64,000 nucleotides of DNA, taken from the NCBI RefSeq assembly GCF_002101775.1, contig NZ_LQPI01000031.1, forward strand, positions 1 to 64,000, in the 5' to 3' direction. This DNA is from Mycolicibacter nonchromogenicus (GTDB taxonomy: Bacteria > Actinomycetota > Actinomycetes > Mycobacteriales > Mycobacteriaceae). Below the pieces are notes generated by a model. It did no database searches, was not told where the DNA came from, and saw only the letters and a program-made list of their open reading frames with translations. This document shows, piece after piece, positions 1-9,612 of this stretch (position 1 is the stretch's first letter; the number at the start of each line of letters is the position of its first letter). A program made the position numbers and the translations under genes.

Positions 1-71
1 CACGGAATCAGTTACAGATCCCTTCCTGACACCTCCGGAGGCATTTGAGAAGGACTAACCCGATCTATATC

Positions 72-110
72 AGCGAGCCTCGACGCAGGAGAGGCGAAGC
101 TGGACCGCCG
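72..110 (+). repeat. Diverged single copy of a dispersed short repeat
   Basis: This 39-base stretch aligns to the reverse complement of the 57-bp unit that is tandemly repeated at 39793-39963. About 37 of 40 positions agree, with two substitutions and one missing A; the shared core includes GGAGAGGCGAAGCTGG. It lies in the leader region of the alcohol dehydrogenase gene. Two such distant copies in 64 kb point to a dispersed family. The rest of 1-166 holds a short palindrome, CCTCCGGAGG (32-41), and no gene that I can support. Confidence 0.75.
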
Positions 111-166
111 TATCCAATCCGGCTGAATCGGGCCGCGGGGCCGCCTGGGCCGGTTGGATGGCTGCC

Positions 167-1276
167 ATGAAAACAATTGCCGCCGTGGCCCATGCGCCCA
201 ACCAGCCCTTCGAGATCATGGAGCTGGACCTGCAGGGGCCCGGTCCCGGCGAAGTGCTGATCAAGTTCGTCGCGGCCGGGCTGTGTCACTCGGACCTGCA
301 CCTGGCCGATGGTGACTGGCCCTCGCGGTTCCCGATCGTCGGCGGGCACGAGGGCTCGGGGATCATCGAAGACGTCGGTCCGGGCGTCACCAAGGTCCAG
401 CCCGGCGATCACGTGGTCTGCTGTTTCATCCCCAGCTGCGGCAGCTGCCGGTACTGCTCGACCGGGCGGCAGAATCTGTGCGACATGGGGGCCACCATCC
501 TGGAGGGCTGCATGCCCGACGGCACGTTCCGCTTCCGCGCCAAGGGAACCGATTACGGCGGGTTCTGCATGCTGGGCACCTTCGCGGAGCGCGCGACCGT
601 CTCACAGCACTCGGTGGTCAAGATCGATGACTGGCTGCCGCTGGAGACCGCGGTGCTGGTCGGCTGCGGGGTGCCCACCGGCTGGGCGACGGCCAACTAC
701 GCCGGCGGGGTGCGCGCCGGGGACACCGTGGTCATCTACGGCATCGGCGGCGTGGGCATCAACGCCGTACAGGGCGCCGCGCACGCCGGCGCCAAGCACG
801 TGGTGGCCGTCGATCCGGTCGAGTTCAAGCGTGAGACCGCCGTGAAGCTGGGAGCCACGCACGCGTACGCCACCGCCGACGAGGCGACGGCCGCGATCGC
901 CGAGCTGACCTGGGGGCAGATGGCTGACCAGGCGCTGATCACTGTCGGCGACCTCGATGAGGCCGTCATCACCGCCGCGGTCAACACCGTCGGCAAGGGC
1001 GGCACCGTCGTCATCGCGGCCATGGCCCAGTTGGACGACCTCGACGTGCAGGTGTCGGGCACCATGCTCGCGCTGTACGGCAAGACGATCAAAGGCACGC
1101 TGTTCGGCGGCGCCAACCCGCAGTACGACATCGTGCGGCTGTTGCGTCTCTACGACGCCGGCCAGCTGAAACTCGACGAGCTGATCACCCGGCGCTACAC
1201 CCTCGAGCAGGTCAACGAGGGCTATGAGGACCTGCGTGCCGGCAAGAACATCCGCGGGGTGATCGTGCACCGCTGA
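167..1276 (+). CDS. adhD: Zinc- and NAD-dependent alcohol dehydrogenase, AdhD-like (NDMA-dependent type)
   Basis: Medium-chain dehydrogenase of 369 aa, probably oxidising primary alcohols to aldehydes in the cytosol. Catalytic zinc ligands are visible as C40, H61/E62 and C167. The structural zinc lobe has C91, C94, C97 and C105, and the Rossmann motif GIGGVG is at 192-197. The sequence closely resembles M. tuberculosis AdhD (Rv3086), including the GLCHSD, GGHEGSG and ILEGCMPDG segments. An upstream in-frame ATG at 158 would add three residues; I chose 167 because AdhD proteins begin MKT. In M. tuberculosis adhD lies in the mymA operon, whereas here it stands alone before rarA, so this is a different location or a paralogue. 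The substrate cannot be read from the sequence. Confidence 0.9.
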   Translation: MKTIAAVAHAPNQPFEIMELDLQGPGPGEVLIKFVAAGLCHSDLHLADGDWPSRFPIVGGHEGSGIIEDVGPGVTKVQPGDHVVCCFIPSCGSCRYCSTGRQNLCDMGATILEGCMPDGTFRFRAKGTDYGGFCMLGTFAERATVSQHSVVKIDDWLPLETAVLVGCGVPTGWATANYAGGVRAGDTVVIYGIGGVGINAVQGAAHAGAKHVVAVDPVEFKRETAVKLGATHAYATADEATAAIAELTWGQMADQALITVGDLDEAVITAAVNTVGKGGTVVIAAMAQLDDLDVQVSGTMLALYGKTIKGTLFGGANPQYDIVRLLRLYDAGQLKLDELITRRYTLEQVNEGYEDLRAGKNIRGVIVHR

Positions 1277-1309
1277 GCCGGATGAGGGCGAGCAGCGGGT
1301 CCGCGTGGT

Positions 1310-2647
1310 ATGCCTGAAGTCGTGTCCGACGGACTGTTCGACCTAACGGGTGCGCCGGCGCCCGAACCGAATGGGCCCGGCGGTGCCTCCACGCCATTGG
1401 CGGTGCGGATGCGCCCCGCCAGCCTCGACGAGGTGGTCGGCCAAGACCACCTGCTGGGGCCGGGCTCCCCGCTGCGCCGGCTGGTCGACGGCTCCGGGGC
1501 GGCCTCGGTCATCCTCTACGGGCCGCCCGGCACCGGAAAGACCACGCTTGCCTCGCTGATCTCCGGCGCCACCGGCCGACGATTCGAGGCGCTCTCGGCG
1601 CTCAGTGCCGGAGTCAAAGAGGTGCGCGCCGTGATCGACACCGCGCGACGCGCGGCCGCCTACGGCGAGCAGACCGTGCTGTTCATCGATGAGGTGCACC
1701 GGTTCTCCAAGACCCAGCAAGACGCGTTGCTGGCCGCGGTCGAGAACCGGGTGGTGCTGCTGGTGGCCGCCACCACGGAGAATCCGTCGTTCTCGGTGGT
1801 CGCCCCGCTGTTGAGCCGGTCGCTGATTTTGCAGCTGCGGCCGCTGGGGCCTGAGGACATCGCCACGGTGGTGCGCCGCGCGATCGACGACGACCGCGGC
1901 CTTGGCGGACGCGTCGAGGTGGCTCCCGACGCCGTCGACCTGCTGGTTCGGCTGGCGGCCGGGGACGCCCGCCGAGCCCTGACCGCACTGGAAGTCGCGG
2001 CGGAGGCCGGCACCCGGGTGACCGTCGAGGTCGTTGAGGGCTCCCTGGACCAGGCGGCGGTGCGCTACGACCGCGACGGCGACCAGCACTATGACGTGAT
2101 CAGTGCGTTCATCAAGTCGGTGCGCGGCTCCGACGTCGACGCCGCGTTGCACTATCTGGCCCGGATGCTGGTCGCGGGGGAGGACCCGCGGTTCATCGCC
2201 CGCCGGCTGATGATCCTGGCCAGCGAAGACATCGGCATGGGGGATCCGACCGCGCTGCAGACGGCGGTCGCGGCCGCCCAGACCGTCGCACTGATCGGTA
2301 TGCCCGAGGCCCAACTGACCCTGGCGCATGCCACCGTGCACCTGGCCACCGCGCCGAAGTCCAATGCGGTGACCACCGCGCTGGGCGCGGCGATGGCCGA
2401 CATCCGGGCCGGAAAGGCCGGGGCCGTTCCGGCGCACCTGCGCGACGGGCACTACGCGGGGGCGCAGTCGCTGGGCAATGCGGTCGGGTACCGCTACGCC
2501 CACGACCATCCCGACGGTGTTGTGGCGCAGCAATATCCACCTGACGAGCTGGTGGGTGTCGACTACTATCAGCCCACCGGGCGGGGCGCCGAACGTGAGA
2601 TCGGCGCGCGTCTGGCGCGGTTGCGAGCGATCATCCGGCGCCGCTGA
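1310..2647 (+). CDS. rarA: Replication-associated recombination protein A (RarA/MgsA), AAA+ ATPase
   Basis: A 445-aa AAA+ ATPase that acts at stalled replication forks. Walker A GPPGTGKT is at 71-78 and Walker B LFIDEVHR at about 124-131. An N-terminal segment resembling clamp-loader small subunits ([11 protein letters not shown]) precedes them. The C-terminal tetramerisation/MgsA region carries SEDIGMGDP and the conserved end [19 protein letters not shown]. Length matches the family (Rv2559c homologue). It starts with ATG 33 bp after the dehydrogenase stop, and might be co-transcribed with it, although nothing links the two functions. Confidence 0.96.
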   Translation: MPEVVSDGLFDLTGAPAPEPNGPGGASTPLAVRMRPASLDEVVGQDHLLGPGSPLRRLVDGSGAASVILYGPPGTGKTTLASLISGATGRRFEALSALSAGVKEVRAVIDTARRAAAYGEQTVLFIDEVHRFSKTQQDALLAAVENRVVLLVAATTENPSFSVVAPLLSRSLILQLRPLGPEDIATVVRRAIDDDRGLGGRVEVAPDAVDLLVRLAAGDARRALTALEVAAEAGTRVTVEVVEGSLDQAAVRYDRDGDQHYDVISAFIKSVRGSDVDAALHYLARMLVAGEDPRFIARRLMILASEDIGMGDPTALQTAVAAAQTVALIGMPEAQLTLAHATVHLATAPKSNAVTTALGAAMADIRAGKAGAVPAHLRDGHYAGAQSLGNAVGYRYAHDHPDGVVAQQYPPDELVGVDYYQPTGRGAEREIGARLARLRAIIRRR

Positions 2648-2710
2648 TCACCGGTGCTGCCGGCGAGGCTGCAGCGCCCCGGCACGAGCGAGAGCTCCTA
2701 CCCTGGAACC

Positions 2711-3115
2711 ATGAACACCGAAGTCCTCGACATCGACACCTCCCGGCGGCGCACCGTCGACCTCACCGATCAGGTGCGGTCGTTCTGTGCCGGGCAGCGC
2801 GACGGGTTGTGCAACGTGTTCGTGCCGCACGCGACGGCCGGCGTGGCGATCATCGAGACCGGCGCCGGATCCGACTCCGACCTGGTCGACACGCTGGAGC
2901 GGCTGCTACCGCGCGACGACCGCTACCGGCACGCGCACGGCTCGCCCGGGCACGGGGCCGATCATGTGCTGCCGGCGATCGTCGCGCCCTCGATCACGGT
3001 GCCGGTGGCCGACGGTGAGCCGCTGCTGGGCATCTGGCAGTCGGTGGTCCTGGTCGACCTGAACCGCGACAACCCTCGTCGAAGCGTGCGCTTGAGTTTT
3101 GTCGGCGCCACCTGA
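2711..3115 (+). CDS. YjbQ family protein (secondary thiamine-phosphate synthase type)
   Basis: A 134-aa single-domain protein of the YjbQ/UPF0047 family (Rv2556c homologue). The family signature is clear: NVFVPHATAGVAI in the first half, then DDRYRHAHGSPGHGADHVLPAI with its histidines, and a C-terminal segment ending WQSVVLVDLN. Some family members have weak thiamine-phosphate synthase activity in vitro, but the physiological role is unsettled. The open frame extends further upstream, but ATG 2711 is preferred because homologues begin with a short M-x-T-E-V-L segment. It is followed by a hairpin and then alaS. Confidence 0.88.
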   Translation: MNTEVLDIDTSRRRTVDLTDQVRSFCAGQRDGLCNVFVPHATAGVAIIETGAGSDSDLVDTLERLLPRDDRYRHAHGSPGHGADHVLPAIVAPSITVPVADGEPLLGIWQSVVLVDLNRDNPRRSVRLSFVGAT

Positions 3116-3125
3116 GGATCCTTGC

Positions 3126-3147
3126 CTGCCGAGAACGAGATCGGCAG
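3126..3147 (+). terminator. Inverted repeat downstream of the yjbQ-like gene
   Basis: CTGCCGA (3126-3132) and TCGGCAG (3141-3147) are perfect 7-base arms around an 8-base loop, starting ten bases past the stop codon. There is no T tract, as is usual for mycobacterial hairpin terminators. It could equally be part of the alaS control region. Confidence 0.4.
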
Positions 3148-3152
3148 ACCGG

Positions 3153-3184
3153 TACTGTAGTGCCGTCTAATCGGACGAGACGGC
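3153..3184 (+). promoter_or_regulatory. alaS promoter candidate and leader hairpin
   Basis: TACTGT at 3153-3158 fits the TAnnnT -10 pattern. Just downstream, GCCGTCT (3162-3168) and AGACGGC (3178-3184) form a perfect 7-bp inverted repeat with a 9-base spacer. Its right arm ends 15 bases before the alaS GTG, so in RNA it would fold next to the ribosome binding site, and in DNA it would flank the expected transcription start. No T-box features were recognised. A regulatory role is inferred. Confidence 0.4.
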
Positions 3185-3199
3185 GGGAAGCGATAGATA

Positions 3200-5893
3200 G
3201 TGCAGACACACGAGATCAGGAAGCGCTTCCTCGATCACTTCGTGAAAGCGGGCCACACCGAGGTGCCCAGCGCTTCGGTGATCCTGGATGACCCCAACCT
3301 GTTGTTCATCAACGCCGGCATGGTGCAGTTCGTGCCGTTCTTCCTGGGGCAGCGCACCCCGCCGTACGCCACCGCCACCAGCATCCAGAAGTGCATCCGG
3401 ACCCCGGACATCGACGAGGTGGGCATCACCACCCGGCACAACACCTTCTTCCAGATGGCCGGCAACTTCTCGTTCGGCGACTACTTCAAACGCGGTGCGA
3501 TCGAGCTGGCCTGGACGCTGCTGACCAACAGCGTCGAAGACGGTGGCTATGGAATGGACCCCGAACGGCTGTGGGCCACCGTCTATCTCGACGACGACGA
3601 GGCCATCGCGTTGTGGCAGGAGATCGCCGGACTGCCACTCGAGCGGATCCAGCGCCGCGGCATGGCCGACAACTACTGGTCGATGGGCATCCCGGGGCCG
3701 TGCGGCCCCTCGTCGGAGATCTACTACGACCGCGGCCCGGAGTTCGGTGTCGACGGTGGGCCGGTCGCCAACGAGGATCGCTACATCGAGATCTGGAACC
3801 TCGTGTTCATGCAGAACGAGCGTGGCGAGGGCACCTCCAAGGACGACTACGAGATCCTCGGGCCACTGCCGCGCAAAAACATCGACACCGGCATGGGCAT
3901 CGAGCGGGTCGCCTTCCTGCTGCAGGGCGTGCACAACGTCTACGAGACCGACCTGGTCCGCCCGGTCATCGATCTGGTGGCGACCCGCGCGCCGCGCGGC
4001 TACAACACCGGCAATGACGCCGACGATGTGCGGTACCGGATCATCGCCGACCACTCCCGCACCGCGGCCATCCTGATCGGTGACGGTGTGAGCCCGGGCA
4101 ACGACGGCCGCGGCTACGTGTTGCGCCGGCTGCTGCGCCGGGTGATCCGCTCGGCCAAGCTGCTGGGCATCGAGGGCCCGATCGTCGGCGACCTGATGGC
4201 GACGGTGCGCGACACGATGGGACCGTCGTATCCGGAATTGGTCACCGACTTCGAACGGATCAACCGGATCGCAGTCGCCGAGGAGACCGCGTTCAACCGC
4301 ACCCTGACCTCGGGCTCGAAACTGTTCGAGGACGCAGCGGCAGCCACCCGGGCCGCCGGGGCCACCGTGCTCTCCGGCAGCGACGCCTTCGCGCTGCACG
4401 ACACCTACGGCTTCCCGATCGAACTCACCCTGGAGATGGCCTCGGAGGCCGGGCTGCAGGTCGACGAGGCCGGGTTCCGCACGCTGATGGCCGAGCAGCG
4501 ACAGCGCGCCAAGGCCGACGCCGCCGCGCGCAAGCATGCCCACGCCGACCTGAGCGCCTACCGGGAGCTGATCGACGCCGGACCGACCGAGTTCACCGGG
4601 TTCGACGAGCTCACCACCGAGGGCCGCATCCTGGGCATCTTCGTCGACGGCAGGCGCGTGCCGGTGGTGTCGCATGAGGATGTCGCCGCAGACCGCGTGG
4701 AGCTGGTGCTGGACCGCACCCCGCTCTACGCCGAGGCCGGCGGCCAGATCGCCGACGCCGGGACCATCAGCGCCGGCACCGCCCAGGCCACGGTGACCGA
4801 CGTGCAGAAGATCGCTCAGACGCTGTTCGTGCACCGGGTCAACGTCGAGTCCGGCGAATTCGTCGAGGGCGACACGGTCACCGCAGCGGTGGACCAGGGC
4901 TGGCGCAAGGGCGCCACCCAGGGGCACTCGGGTACGCACATGGTGCACGCCGCTCTGCGGCAGGTGTTGGGACCCAACGCTGTTCAGGCCGGCTCACTGA
5001 ACCGGCCCGGCTATCTGCGATTCGACTTCAACTGGCAGGGCGCGCTGAGCGACGAGCAACGCCGCCAGGTCGAGGAGGTCACCAACGAGGCCGTCCAGGC
5101 CGACTTCGAGGTGCACACCTTCGTCGAAGACCTGGAGAAGGCCAAGGCCATGGGTGCCATGGCGATGTTCGGCGAGAAGTACCCCGAAAAGGTCCGCGTC
5201 GTGGAGATCGGCGGGCCGTTCTCTCTGGAACTGTGCGGCGGCACCCACGTGCACAACTCGGCACAGATCGGTCCGGTCACCATCCTGGGCGAATCGTCGG
5301 TGGGATCCGGGGTACGCCGCGTCGAGGCCTACGTCGGGCTGGACTCGTTCCGGCACCTGGCCAAGGAGCGGGCGCTGATGGCCGGGCTGGCCTCGTCGCT
5401 GAAGGTGCCCTCGGAGGAGGTGCCGGCCCGGGTGGCCAACCTGGTCGAGCGCCTCAAGGCCGCCGAGAAGGAACTGGAGCGGGTCCGGCTGGCCAACGCG
5501 CGAGCGGCGGCGGCGAATGCCGCTGCCGGCGCCGAACAAATCGGTAACGTGCGCCTGGTGGCGCAGCGGATGTCGGGCGGTATCGGCGCAGGGGACCTGC
5601 GCTCGCTGGTGGGCGACGTCCGCGGCAGGCTGGGCGAGTCGCCCGCGGTGGTGGCGCTGATCGCTGATGCACCGGAAGCGGCGGGCAGCGTTCCGTATGT
5701 GGTCGCCGCCAACGCCGCCGCACAGGAGCTCGGATTGCGCGCCGATGACCTGGTCAAGGAGGTGGCGGCCGCGGTCTCCGGAAGGGGCGGTGGCAAGGCC
5801 GATCTGGCGCAGGGCTCCGGAAAGGACTCCGCCGGGATCGAGGCCGCGCTCGCGGCGATCCGCGCGGCGGTCGCCCGGAGCGCGCCGGCGTGA
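3200..5893 (+). CDS. alaS: Alanine-tRNA ligase
   Basis: An 897-aa class II alanyl-tRNA synthetase that charges tRNA-Ala. The N-terminal catalytic core begins [13 protein letters not shown] and contains the motif 2 region [17 protein letters not shown]. The editing domain has HSGTH (H576 and H580) and the paired zinc ligands C679 and H683 in CGGTH. The C-terminal oligomerisation domain follows, including a probable coiled coil near 755-780 and a Gly-rich segment [14 protein letters not shown]. The GTG start matches the known mycobacterial N-terminus. The stop overlaps the ruvX start by four bases (GTGA), so translation is probably coupled. Confidence 0.98.
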   Translation: MQTHEIRKRFLDHFVKAGHTEVPSASVILDDPNLLFINAGMVQFVPFFLGQRTPPYATATSIQKCIRTPDIDEVGITTRHNTFFQMAGNFSFGDYFKRGAIELAWTLLTNSVEDGGYGMDPERLWATVYLDDDEAIALWQEIAGLPLERIQRRGMADNYWSMGIPGPCGPSSEIYYDRGPEFGVDGGPVANEDRYIEIWNLVFMQNERGEGTSKDDYEILGPLPRKNIDTGMGIERVAFLLQGVHNVYETDLVRPVIDLVATRAPRGYNTGNDADDVRYRIIADHSRTAAILIGDGVSPGNDGRGYVLRRLLRRVIRSAKLLGIEGPIVGDLMATVRDTMGPSYPELVTDFERINRIAVAEETAFNRTLTSGSKLFEDAAAATRAAGATVLSGSDAFALHDTYGFPIELTLEMASEAGLQVDEAGFRTLMAEQRQRAKADAAARKHAHADLSAYRELIDAGPTEFTGFDELTTEGRILGIFVDGRRVPVVSHEDVAADRVELVLDRTPLYAEAGGQIADAGTISAGTAQATVTDVQKIAQTLFVHRVNVESGEFVEGDTVTAAVDQGWRKGATQGHSGTHMVHAALRQVLGPNAVQAGSLNRPGYLRFDFNWQGALSDEQRRQVEEVTNEAVQADFEVHTFVEDLEKAKAMGAMAMFGEKYPEKVRVVEIGGPFSLELCGGTHVHNSAQIGPVTILGESSVGSGVRRVEAYVGLDSFRHLAKERALMAGLASSLKVPSEEVPARVANLVERLKAAEKELERVRLANARAAAANAAAGAEQIGNVRLVAQRMSGGIGAGDLRSLVGDVRGRLGESPAVVALIADAPEAAGSVPYVVAANAAAQELGLRADDLVKEVAAAVSGRGGGKADLAQGSGKDSAGIEAALAAIRAAVARSAPA

Positions 5894-6423
5894 CCTCACC
5901 CCACCATCGCACCCCGGACCGGCCCGGCGGGCCGGACGATCCCGGCCGCGGACGACGGCTCGGGATCGATGTGGGCAGTGTGCGTATCGGGGTGTCGTGT
6001 AGTGATCCCGACGGACTGCTGGCCACCCCGGTGGAGACCGTGCGACGCCACACATCCGGCTCGCACCTGCGCCGACTGGCCGATCTGGCCGACGAATACG
6101 ACGTCGTCGAAGTGGTGGTGGGATTGCCGCGCACCCTGGCTGACCGGGCCGGTTCGGCTGCCGAGGACGCCATCAAGGTGGCCGATGACCTGACGCGGGT
6201 ACTGGCGCAACGCCGTCGGCGCGCCCCGGTGCGGCTGGCCGACGAGCGGTTGAGCACCGTCAGCGCGGCGCGGTCGCTGCACGCGGCCGGCGTGCGGTCC
6301 AAACGGCAGCGTTCGGTGATCGACCAGGCCGCCGCGGTGACGATTCTGCAGAGCTGGCTCGACCAGCGCAGGTCCCTGAGCATGCCGGCCCCGGACGCGC
6401 AGACGGAGGGCAACGGTGCCTGA
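5890..6423 (+). CDS. ruvX: Holliday junction resolvase-like / pre-16S rRNA nuclease YqgF
   Basis: A 177-aa RNase H-fold protein of the YqgF/RuvX family (Rv2554c homologue), implicated in 16S rRNA 5' end maturation and possibly recombination. The first acidic motif [13 protein letters not shown] is at about 24-36, [14 protein letters not shown] is in the middle, and the later DERLSTVSA carries further catalytic acids. The GTG start overlaps the alaS stop. The first 20 residues are Pro/Gly-rich and probably disordered. It overlaps mltG by 8 bp, continuing an alaS-ruvX-mltG-aroE operon. Confidence 0.93.
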   Translation: MTSPHHRTPDRPGGPDDPGRGRRLGIDVGSVRIGVSCSDPDGLLATPVETVRRHTSGSHLRRLADLADEYDVVEVVVGLPRTLADRAGSAAEDAIKVADDLTRVLAQRRRRAPVRLADERLSTVSAARSLHAAGVRSKRQRSVIDQAAAVTILQSWLDQRRSLSMPAPDAQTEGNGA

Positions 6424-7669
6424 CAGACGAGCCGGGACGCGGGCCACACCTCAGGCGGTGGGGCCGCCGAGACGCCGGATGAGCCGAACCCAGCGGGCCC
6501 GTGAGCAGCGCCGCCGGCGCCAGCACGACAGGCACCGCCGGGTGGCCAGGGGCCTTGGCATGACGCTGATCGCTCTGGTGGCGATCGCCGGGGTGTTCCT
6601 GGGCTCGAAATTCTGGCACTCCAAAGGTCCGGTCGTCGACTTCACCGGCGACGGCGGCCAGCAGGTGCTGATCGAAGTGCACGAGGGTGACTTCACCACC
6701 GCGGTCGCCGAAACCATGCTCGAGGCGGGCGTGATCGCCAACGTCAAGAAATTCCTCAGCGCCGCGCAGGGCAACCCCGCCATCGCGGCGATCCAGCCCG
6801 GTTTCTACCGGTTGCGGACCGAGATCCCGGCGGCCACCGCGGTGCAGCAGCTCACCGACCCGCAGAGTCGGGTGGGCAAACTGGTGATTCCGGAGGGGCG
6901 TCAGCTCGATGACACCACGGACATGAAGACCGACCGGGTGACGCCGGGAGTGTTCACCCTCATCGCCGAGGCCAGCTGCCTGGAACTCAACGGTGACCGC
7001 ACCTGCCTGGACGCCCAAGACCTGCGCCGCGCCGCGGAGACCGAGCCGCCGGAGGCGCTGTCCGTGCCGGACTGGGCCCTGGGGCCGGTCATCCAGTTGG
7101 GCAGCGACCACCGCCGCATCGAGGGCCTGATCACGGCGGGCACGTGGAACGTCGACCCGACCGCCTCGGCGCCCACGGTGCTGTCGAGTCTGATCAGCCA
7201 GAGCACCGCGCAGCTAGACAAGTCCGGCCTGCCCGACACCGCCGCGCAGCAGGGCATGACGCCCTACGAGATGCTGGTGGTGGCGTCGCTGGTGCAACGC
7301 GAAGCGCTGCCGCACGACTTCGCCAAGGTGGCGAGGGTGATCGACAACCGGCTGGGGCAGCCGCAGCGGCTGGAGTTCGACTCGACGGTCAACTATCCGC
7401 TGGACCGCCAGGAAGTGGCCACCACCGATGCCGACCGGGCCAAGGTGACGCCGTGGAACACCTACGCCTCCGACGGTCTGCCGGCCACCCCGATCTGCTC
7501 ACCGGGAATGGATGCCCTGCGCGCCGCCGAGCATCCCGAACCGGGCGACTGGCTCTACTTCGTGACGATCGACAAGGACGGCACCACCCTGTTCACCCAC
7601 AACTACCAGCAGCACCTGACCAACATCGAGATGGCGCTGGACAACGGTGTCCTCGACAGTTCCCGCTGA
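6416..7669 (+). CDS. mltG: Endolytic murein transglycosylase MltG (YceG-like)
   Basis: A 417-aa membrane-anchored lytic transglycosylase that cleaves nascent peptidoglycan glycan strands (Rv2553c homologue). A very basic cytoplasmic N-terminus (1-45) precedes one transmembrane helix (about 46-65). The extracytoplasmic part has a LysM-like region and the YceG catalytic domain. The probable catalytic Glu is E296 in SLVQREAL, and the family ending [17 protein letters not shown] is present. The GTG start lies inside the end of ruvX, and the 3' end overlaps aroE by 23 bp. Confidence 0.93.
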   Translation: MPDRRAGTRATPQAVGPPRRRMSRTQRAREQRRRRQHDRHRRVARGLGMTLIALVAIAGVFLGSKFWHSKGPVVDFTGDGGQQVLIEVHEGDFTTAVAETMLEAGVIANVKKFLSAAQGNPAIAAIQPGFYRLRTEIPAATAVQQLTDPQSRVGKLVIPEGRQLDDTTDMKTDRVTPGVFTLIAEASCLELNGDRTCLDAQDLRRAAETEPPEALSVPDWALGPVIQLGSDHRRIEGLITAGTWNVDPTASAPTVLSSLISQSTAQLDKSGLPDTAAQQGMTPYEMLVVASLVQREALPHDFAKVARVIDNRLGQPQRLEFDSTVNYPLDRQEVATTDADRAKVTPWNTYASDGLPATPICSPGMDALRAAEHPEPGDWLYFVTIDKDGTTLFTHNYQQHLTNIEMALDNGVLDSSR

Positions 7670-8474
7670 CGCCGGGCCGCGCCGGGCCGCGGTGCTGGGT
7701 TCGCCGATCGCCCACTCGCGGTCACCGCAACTGCATCTGGCGGCCTATCGGGCGCTCGGTCTGCAGGACTGGACCTATGAGCGCATCGAGTGCAGTGCCG
7801 AGCAGCTGCCGGCGCTGGTCGCCGGTTTCGGGCCGGAATGGGTCGGTGTCTCGGTCACTATGCCGGGCAAGTTCGCGGCCCTGGCCTTCGCCGACGAACG
7901 CACCCGGCGCGCCGAGCGCATCGGTTCGGCGAACACGCTGGTGCGCACCGCCACCGGATGGTTGGCCGACAACACCGATGTGGACGGGGTGAAGGGGGCG
8001 CTCGGGTCGGTGTCGGGGGCAGCGATCGTGCTGGGCTCGGGCGGCACCGCGCCGGCGGCGGTGGTGGCGCTGACCGAACTGGGCGCCAGCCACATCACGG
8101 TGGCGGCCCGCAACGCCGACAACGCCGCGCGGGTGGTCGCGCTGGCCACCGAGGTCGGTGTGCCGGCTCGCTTCTGCGCGCTGGATGACCCCGGCCTGGC
8201 CGCGGCGGCCGCCGGCGCCTCAGTGCTGGTCAGCACGTTGCCGGCGGAGGTCGCCGGCCGCTATGCGCCGGTCCTGGCCGGGGTGCCGGTGCTGTTGGAC
8301 GCCATCTACGACCCGTGGCCGACGCCGCTTGCCACTGCGGTGAGCGCGGCGGGCGGCACCGTGATCAGTGGCCTGCAGATGTTGTTGCATCAGGCCTTCA
8401 CCCAGGTGGAGTTGTTCACCGGTCGCCCGGCGCCCCGCGCGGAGATGACTTGCGCGGTGGCCGACCTCGGCTGA
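7647..8474 (+). CDS. aroE: Shikimate dehydrogenase (NADP+)
   Basis: A 275-aa enzyme reducing 3-dehydroshikimate to shikimate. Substrate-binding serines S24 and S26 lie in SPIAHSRSP, the catalytic Lys is K75 in TMPGK and the Asp is D111 in NTDVDG. The nucleotide-binding glycine-rich segment is VLGSGGTAPA. The GTG start lies 23 bp inside mltG; the conserved AAVLGSPIAHSRSP begins only at residue 14, so a slightly later start cannot be excluded. The remaining shikimate genes lie 1.1 kb downstream at 9613-13012. Confidence 0.95.
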   Translation: MSSTVPADAGPRRAAVLGSPIAHSRSPQLHLAAYRALGLQDWTYERIECSAEQLPALVAGFGPEWVGVSVTMPGKFAALAFADERTRRAERIGSANTLVRTATGWLADNTDVDGVKGALGSVSGAAIVLGSGGTAPAAVVALTELGASHITVAARNADNAARVVALATEVGVPARFCALDDPGLAAAAAGASVLVSTLPAEVAGRYAPVLAGVPVLLDAIYDPWPTPLATAVSAAGGTVISGLQMLLHQAFTQVELFTGRPAPRAEMTCAVADLG

Positions 8475-8484
8475 GCATGGCGCC

Positions 8485-8916
8485 ATGGCGGAAGCGGTGG
8501 CGGCAGTCGCCGTGCTGGTGTGGCTTACGCTGCTGAGCGGCTACGACATCCGGCAGCGCCGGCTGCCGAACTGGTTGACACTGCCTGCGGCGGTGCTGGT
8601 TCCGGCGGTGGCTGCCCTGGTCGGCCGCGGGCCCGCGGCGCTGGCCGGCGCGGCGGCTCTCGCCGGGGTCTATCTGGCCGTCCATCTGATAGTCCCGACC
8701 GGATTGGGTGCCGGCGACGTCAAGCTGGCCGTCGCGCTCGGGGCGCTCACCGGCACCTTCGGCGCCGACGTGTGGCTGCTGGCCGCGCTGGCCGCGCCGC
8801 TGCTGACCGGATTGTGGGGGCTGATCGTGGCGCCGGCGGGTCGGGCGCGCACCGTGCCGCACGGACCGTCGATGTGCCTGTCCAGCGCGCTGGCAGCGGC
8901 CCTGGCCATGTGGTGA
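8485..8916 (+). CDS. Small A24-family prepilin peptidase-like membrane protein
   Basis: A 143-aa polytopic membrane protein (Rv2551c homologue) with only the peptidase core of the type IV prepilin peptidase family. The two aspartates of this protease class are D21 in GYDIRQRRLPN and D78 in GLGAGDVKLA (the GxGD motif). The N-terminal methylase domain of full-length PilD is missing. About four hydrophobic segments are visible. No pilin or tad gene is nearby, so its substrate is presumably encoded elsewhere. A second ATG at 8477 is out of frame. Confidence 0.85.
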   Translation: MAEAVAAVAVLVWLTLLSGYDIRQRRLPNWLTLPAAVLVPAVAALVGRGPAALAGAAALAGVYLAVHLIVPTGLGAGDVKLAVALGALTGTFGADVWLLAALAAPLLTGLWGLIVAPAGRARTVPHGPSMCLSSALAAALAMW

Positions 8917-9072
8917 ACAGGTCTTGCCGCCGCTCGTTGGCCGGGTACCATGCTCAGGGAACGCATATTAACGTCGCCTGTGACCTTGCCGGGAGACGAT
9001 TGCTGCTCAGCCCATTTTTAGGTAGCATTGATCCTAAGTGAAGTTGTTAACCGGCAGCCAGAGGAGGTGACC

Positions 9073-9480
9073 GTGAAGCGAACCGTACTTGGAGTCGTGG
9101 CAGCTGCTTCGGTTGCTGCCGCTGGCGGGATCGTCCTCGCCGGCAACATGGCTTCGCCGTCCCTGCCTGACGTGCAGGTTCCGGCGGTTCAGCTGTCCAG
9201 CGCAGAGGGAAGCGATGCCACCGTGCAGTGGCTGGACCTGTTTGCGCAGACCGCGGCCGCCTACCCGGACGCCTTCGGCGGGTATCTGCTGGACCCGAGC
9301 GCGGCGGTGCCGTCGGGTGAGGCACCGTTGGTGCTGATCGACCCGGAGACCTCCGCAGAGGACTTCGACCGGATCCTCGACGGCGCGGTCGACAATGTCG
9401 GCACTCAGCTCGATGCGGTGACCTCGCCGAGCAACGGCCCCGACGCGGTCACCTACCTGATCCTCAAGAACGGTTCCTGA
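9073..9480 (+). CDS. Putative exported protein of unknown function
   Basis: A 135-aa protein I do not recognise. GTG 9073 is preferred over earlier in-frame starts because the strong Shine-Dalgarno sequence AGGAGGTGA (9062-9070) sits just before it. The product then begins MKRTVLGVVAAASVAAAGG, a basic-hydrophobic signal peptide ending near residue 24-27. The mature part is acidic, with no cysteine and no membrane segment. M. tuberculosis has vapBC20 and other genes between its prepilin peptidase and aro genes, so this locus is variable. The 156-bp region upstream (8917-9072) shows no other gene. Confidence 0.65.
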   Translation: MKRTVLGVVAAASVAAAGGIVLAGNMASPSLPDVQVPAVQLSSAEGSDATVQWLDLFAQTAAAYPDAFGGYLLDPSAAVPSGEAPLVLIDPETSAEDFDRILDGAVDNVGTQLDAVTSPSNGPDAVTYLILKNGS

Positions 9481-9486
9481 ACCCGA

Positions 9487-9500
9487 GCGAACTCGTTCGC
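9487..9500 (+). terminator. Palindrome after the exported-protein gene
   Basis: GCGAAC-TC-GTTCGC is a perfect inverted repeat starting six bases after the stop codon. A second, weaker one (ACCGG...CCGGT, 9511-9527) follows. The spacer is very short for a hairpin, so an operator is also possible. A TAAACT hexamer at 9562-9567 is a candidate -10 for the aro operon. Confidence 0.3.
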
Positions 9501-9612
9501 CGGTGGCGGGACCGGATCGACACCGGTTGTCGCTGCGCTGAGCAGCCTGTGTGCGCAACCGTAAACTCCTCCGAGCCCGGGCGGGCCTGACCGGCATGGG
9601 AAGATGGGACAC

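Noticed and set aside
3167..4948. Long open frame (593 codons) antisense to alaS
   Set aside because: It mirrors alaS codons at high GC, its translation is His/Arg/Val-rich low-complexity text without motifs, and it has no ribosome site.
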